Shown here: positions 60,914 through 64,000 of the stretch, piece after piece
How positions within the stretch are numbered: position 1 is the stretch's first letter
Layout of the letters: every line of letters starts with the position of its first letter
Assembly (NCBI GenBank): GCA_965656925.1
Contig: CBFHMO010000001.1
Span: 26,852 to 90,851 of the forward strand
DNA: 64,000 nt
Source of the DNA: Patiriisocius sp965656925
Lineage (GTDB): Bacteria; Bacteroidota; Bacteroidia; Flavobacteriales; Flavobacteriaceae
Reading direction: 5' to 3'
The notes under the pieces: generated by a model
What the model was told of the DNA's origin: nothing
Seen by the model: only the letters and a program-made list of their open reading frames with translations
Database searches by the model: none
Made by a program: the position numbers and the translations under genes

Positions 60914-61715
60914 TTAATTGAAGTTGAATAATCTCTTGCTTGTTTTTATTTTTAATCACATACACATGACTAAGATTGGTCATGTCGTTAAATAGCCTAA
61001 CATCTACCGTATAACTATCGTTGTTCTCTAAGGTATAGTTTGCAACACTGCCCACTAAAATACCTTTAGGGAAAATGGAAGAATTTCCTCCGGTAATAAT
61101 AGTGTCTCCAATAGCAATAGGAGCTAGTTTAGGGATTTCTGTGAGTTGTACAACGTACGGGTTTTGAGTGTTCCAGGTTAAAAATCCAAAATGTTTTGAT
61201 TTTTTGAGTTGTGCATTTATTTGACTTTTTGTGTTTAGTACAGATTGAATCCTAGCGTATTTACCACTTGTTTTATTTACAATACCAACCAAGCCTTTTG
61301 AGGTGATAACGCCCATGTCAATCTCTAAGGAGTCATTGTGGCCTTTGTCTATAGTGATGTGGTTGTTTGTTTTACCATACACATTGTTGATGACCCTTGC
61401 ACCCGTAAATTTGAAATTCTTTGACAAGGTGCTATCCAGGGCTTTTTGCAATATGGGGTTGTTGCTATTTGCCTGAAACTTTAAAAGCATGCTATTTTGC
61501 TCTAAAAGAATTTTATTTTGCTGTTTAAGGTCAAAATATTCGGTGATATTTGATGTTACATTATAGATCTTACCACTAAAAAAATTTGTAGAACTTATTA
61601 GTTTACTGTTGTGGTATGAGTGAGATTGAAGTGTTAGAATAAAGGAAACTAAAAACAATAGTACAAACAACAGAAAATTTTTGTTCTTGATAAAGAAGTA
61701 AATAATTTGCTGCAT
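60897..61715 (-). CDS. mreC: Rod shape-determining protein MreC
   Basis: A 272-residue bitopic protein: N-terminal membrane helix (about 12-30), a coiled coil (about 60-90, with EYFDLKQQNKILLEQNSMLL), then a beta-barrel pair with GVITSKGLVGIVN, DTIITGGNSSIFPKGILVG and DVRLFNDMTNLSHVYVI. It links MreB to the cell-wall synthases. A 98-base gap without clear signals separates it from mreB. Confidence 0.93.
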   Translation of the reverse strand: MQQIIYFFIKNKNFLLFVLLFLVSFILTLQSHSYHNSKLISSTNFFSGKIYNVTSNITEYFDLKQQNKILLEQNSMLLKFQANSNNPILQKALDSTLSKNFKFTGARVINNVYGKTNNHITIDKGHNDSLEIDMGVITSKGLVGIVNKTSGKYARIQSVLNTKSQINAQLKKSKHFGFLTWNTQNPYVVQLTEIPKLAPIAIGDTIITGGNSSIFPKGILVGSVANYTLENNDSYTVDVRLFNDMTNLSHVYVIKNKNKQEIIQLQLSDDAE

Positions 61716-61813
61716 GAATTTAGTGTGTCAAGAAATACTTTTTTTAGTACCTATTATTTGCATAGAAACCTTAGATAAAAAAACAAAACAAGGTTCGTTT
61801 AATTTTTGAATTC

Positions 61814-62848
61814 TTATCCTTTCCCTATTAAAACACTCTTGTACTTAGGAAGGTTTTTTAAGGTAATACCCGTTCCACGAACAACAGCTCTTAATGGATC
61901 TTCTGCAATGTATACTGGCAGGTCTGTTTTTTGAGATAAGCGTTTGTCAAGACCTCTAAGCATTGACCCTCCACCGGCAAGATAAATACCAGTATTGTAT
62001 ATATCTGCTGCTAGTTCTGGCGGTGTTTGTGATAGTGTTTCCATTACAGCATCTTCAATACGTAGGATAGATTTATCAAGTGCTTTTGCAATTTCACGAT
62101 ACCCTGTCATTACTTGTTTAGGTTTTCCTGTTAACAAATCACGACCTTGGACTGCCATTTCTTCTGGCGGAAGTTCTAGATCTTCTGTGGCTGCACCAAT
62201 TTGTATTTTAATTTTCTCGGCGGTTCTATCTCCAACATATAAATTGTGCTGTGTACGCATGTAATATACAATGTCATTGGTAAAAACATCTCCGGCAACT
62301 TTCACAGACTTATCACAAACAATACCGCCAAGGGCTATTACTGCAATTTCTGTGGTACCACCTCCAATATCTACCACCATATTTCCTTTTGGTTGCATAA
62401 TATCTACACCAATACCTATGGCTGCGGCCATTGGCTCATGTATTAGATATACTTCTTTCCCGTTTACACGTTCTGCACTTTCTTTTACAGCACGCATTTC
62501 TACCTCTGTAATACCACTAGGGATACATATTACCATTCTAAGAGAAGGTGTAATCCATTTTTTCTTTAAGGCTGGAATGTCTTTAATAAAAACATTTATC
62601 ATCTGTTCACTGGCATCAAAATCTGCAATTACTCCGTCCTTAAGAGGCCTAATTGTTTTGATGTTTTCATGAGTTTTTCCTTGCATTAAAGCAGCTTCTC
62701 TACCTACGGCTATTATTTTGCCAGTTTCACGATCACGTGCAACGATAGAGGGCGCATCTACCACCACTTTATCGTTATGAATAATAAGCGTGTTTGCCGT
62801 TCCTAGGTCTATGGCAATCTCTTCAGTAAGGAAATCAAAAAATCCCAT
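61814..62848 (-). CDS. mreB: Rod shape-determining protein MreB (bacterial actin)
   Basis: A 344-residue actin homologue forming membrane-attached filaments. Motifs are IAIDLGTANTLI (phosphate 1), PKGNMVVDIGGGTTEIAVI (phosphate 2) and NTGIYLAGGGSMLRGLD (adenosine). The start MGFFDFLTEEIAIDLG suggests an N-terminal membrane-binding helix. It heads the leftward rod-shape cluster, with a -7 box at 62898-62905. Confidence 0.97.
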   Translation of the reverse strand: MGFFDFLTEEIAIDLGTANTLIIHNDKVVVDAPSIVARDRETGKIIAVGREAALMQGKTHENIKTIRPLKDGVIADFDASEQMINVFIKDIPALKKKWITPSLRMVICIPSGITEVEMRAVKESAERVNGKEVYLIHEPMAAAIGIGVDIMQPKGNMVVDIGGGTTEIAVIALGGIVCDKSVKVAGDVFTNDIVYYMRTQHNLYVGDRTAEKIKIQIGAATEDLELPPEEMAVQGRDLLTGKPKQVMTGYREIAKALDKSILRIEDAVMETLSQTPPELAADIYNTGIYLAGGGSMLRGLDKRLSQKTDLPVYIAEDPLRAVVRGTGITLKNLPKYKSVLIGKG

Positions 62849-62897
62849 GGATGTTATTGTGGTGTTTTAATTATAAATTCTTGTTTAGCCTCTTACA

Positions 62898-62905
62898 CAA
62901 ATGTA
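62898..62905 (-). promoter_or_regulatory. -7 box of the mre/rod cluster
   Basis: Reads TACATTTG on the minus strand, an exact match to TAnnTTTG, 49 bases before the mreB ATG and just after the purH stop. No clear -33 element, which would lie inside purH. Confidence 0.5.
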
Positions 62906-62912
62906 CTAAAAT

Positions 62913-64000
62913 TTAATGCTTAAAATGACGTGTTGCTGTAAATACCATTGAAACATTATTTGCGTCACAATAATCAATACTTAATTGATCTTTTATAGAG
63001 CCTCCTGGTTGTATTACAGCGGTTATTCCTGCGGTATCTGCAATTTCTACACAATCAGGAAAAGGGAAGAAGGCATCACTTGCCATGACCGCTCCTTGAA
63101 GATCAAAATTAAAGTTTTTTGCTTTTTCTATTGCTTGATTTAGGGCATCTACTCGAGAGGTTTGTCCTGTTCCGCTGGCACATAACTGACCATTTTTTGC
63201 CAGCACAATTGTATTTGATTTGGTATGCTTGCAAATTTTGGATGCAAAAAGTAAATCTTTCAGCTCTTGAGTGGTTGGTTTTTTATTTGTTGGGTGTGTT
63301 AACCCTTCAGCGGTATCTGTAATGGTATTTCTTTGTTGTACTAGGGTTCCATTAAGGCAGGTTCTAACTATTGTTTTTGAAAGTGTAACTTGTTTTTGTG
63401 TCAACAAGATTCTGTTTTTCTTTCCTTTTAAGATTTCTATAGCATCACTAGCAAAAGAAGGTGCAATGACAACCTCACAAAATAATGTATGGATCTCATT
63501 TGCGGTAGCTGCATCAATTTGGGTGTTAGAAATTAAAACCCCTCCAAAGGCAGAAACAGGATCTCCAGCCAAGGCATCAACATAGGCCTGGTGTAGCGTA
63601 TCTCTTTGTGCAAAACCACACGCATTGTTGTGTTTTAAAATAGCAAAAGTTGGTTGCTCTCCCCTAAACTCATCCATTAGATTTACAGCGGCATCCACAT
63701 CCAAAAGGTTGTTGTAGCTCAGCTCTTTTCCGTGGAGTTTATCAAACATCTGGTCGAAATCTCCAAAGAAGTATCCTTTTTGATGCGGGTTTTCTCCGTA
63801 CCGTAATTCATTGCCCTTTGTTTGTGAAATTTTAAGGGCCGAAATTTCTTGATCTTCATTAAAATAATTGAAAATTGCCGTGTCATAGTTAGAAGAAACA
63901 TTAAAAGCCTTTGCAGCAAAATGTTTTCTAGCAGCCATGGCAATAGTTCCATCGTTTTGAGAAATAAGATCTAAAAACTCTGTGTAATCTTCCATGGAAG
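62913..64000 (-). CDS. purH: PurH (AICAR transformylase/IMP cyclohydrolase), 5'-truncated
   Basis: The C-terminal ~360 residues of the bifunctional enzyme for the last two steps of IMP synthesis. The AICAR formyltransferase domain is present: GNELRYGENPHQKGYFF, LKHNNACGFA, DPVSAFGGV, VMASDAFFPFPD and AVIQPGGSIKDQLSIDYC. The IMP cyclohydrolase (MGS) domain lies beyond the right edge; the frame is still open at 64000, so the Met near 63995 is internal. The stop lies 64 bases before the mreB start codon. Confidence 0.95.
   Translation of the reverse strand, partial: SMEDYTEFLDLISQNDGTIAMAARKHFAAKAFNVSSNYDTAIFNYFNEDQEISALKISQTKGNELRYGENPHQKGYFFGDFDQMFDKLHGKELSYNNLLDVDAAVNLMDEFRGEQPTFAILKHNNACGFAQRDTLHQAYVDALAGDPVSAFGGVLISNTQIDAATANEIHTLFCEVVIAPSFASDAIEILKGKKNRILLTQKQVTLSKTIVRTCLNGTLVQQRNTITDTAEGLTHPTNKKPTTQELKDLLFASKICKHTKSNTIVLAKNGQLCASGTGQTSRVDALNQAIEKAKNFNFDLQGAVMASDAFFPFPDCVEIADTAGITAVIQPGGSIKDQLSIDYCDANNVSMVFTATRHFKH

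Noticed and set aside
62271..62672. Open frame of 133 codons antisense to mreB
   Set aside because: mreB is highly conserved here; the antisense frame is rich in Ser, Thr and Pro in a way typical of shadow frames.
1..64000. CRISPR arrays, insertion sequences, prophage or toxin-antitoxin modules
   Set aside because: No repeat-spacer pattern, transposase, inverted-repeat-bounded element, phage gene or toxin-antitoxin pair is visible on either strand.

Overview
The window is AT-rich chromosomal DNA from a marine member of the Bacteroidota, most likely family Flavobacteriaceae. Four things support this. There is a flavobacterial-type proteorhodopsin beside a Blh carotene dioxygenase. Isoprenoids are made by the mevalonate pathway. 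Promoters fit the Bacteroidota form (TTG, then TAnnTTTG), with A-rich leaders and no Shine-Dalgarno sites. Protein families such as DUF420, DUF547, GYDIA kinase and S41 Prc occur in typical flavobacterial gene order. Nearly all the DNA is coding. I see no insertion sequence, prophage, CRISPR array or rRNA; there is one tRNA (Phe).

Layout. 1-3.6 kb: tail of a haem-copper oxidase operon (subunit III cut by the window edge, subunit IV, a Cys-less SCO-like protein, SCO, DUF420, a small CxxC membrane protein). 3.8-11.7 kb: a MacAB/TolC-type efflux operon (ATPase, two permeases, adaptor, TolC, second adaptor) ending in tsaB. 11.8-18.2 kb: an HI0933-family flavoprotein, diphosphomevalonate decarboxylase, mevalonate kinase, a UbiA prenyltransferase, a nitrilase and an RsuA-family pseudouridine synthase. 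18.3-22.1 kb: a GT-C membrane glycosyltransferase, a PD40 lipoprotein and a divergent M28 peptidase. 22.1-31.0 kb: a long leftward arsenosugar-type cluster (two membrane-linked glycosyltransferases, a MerT-like protein, a TIGR04283 transferase, DUF547, ArsM, purine nucleoside phosphorylase, a TIGR04282 transferase, rhodanese, ArsS, an AhpD-like protein). 31.2-32.6 kb: an unknown regulator-like protein and tRNA-Phe. 32.9-40.7 kb: coaX, an outer-membrane protein, a TPR protein, lptC, a small membrane protein, a CNNM/CBS protein and a PpiD-like isomerase. 40.7-42.5 kb: blh and proteorhodopsin, back to back. 42.5-49.3 kb: GYDIA kinase and HMG-CoA reductase, S9 peptidase, POT peptide transporter, thioredoxin. 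49.4-57.2 kb: ComEC, lpxB, a small membrane protein, surE, Prc, and a Dpp-type permease. 57.2-64 kb: the rod-shape cluster rodA-mrdA-mreD-mreC-mreB and purH, cut by the right edge.

How the genes fit together. Blh cleaves beta-carotene to retinal, the chromophore of the neighbouring proton pump. Four mevalonate-pathway genes in two places supply the isoprenoid precursors for carotenoids and quinones. The arsenic cluster contains the enzymes expected to turn arsenite into dimethylated, ribosylated and then glycosylated arsenic compounds. SurE, LpxB, LptC and the Mre/Rod genes serve the envelope.

The most unusual sequence-level signals are: intrinsic terminators of rightward genes folded inside the last codons of converging leftward genes (three cases); a terminator-like hairpin inside the start of lptC; a pseudouridine synthase with Gly where the catalytic Asp is expected; an EF-hand-like loop in the DUF420 protein; face-to-face overlapping -7 boxes at 20.87 kb; and a MerT-like protein inside the arsenosugar cluster. 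I found no clearly new multi-gene system. The best candidate for unexplored biology is the left half of the arsenic cluster.
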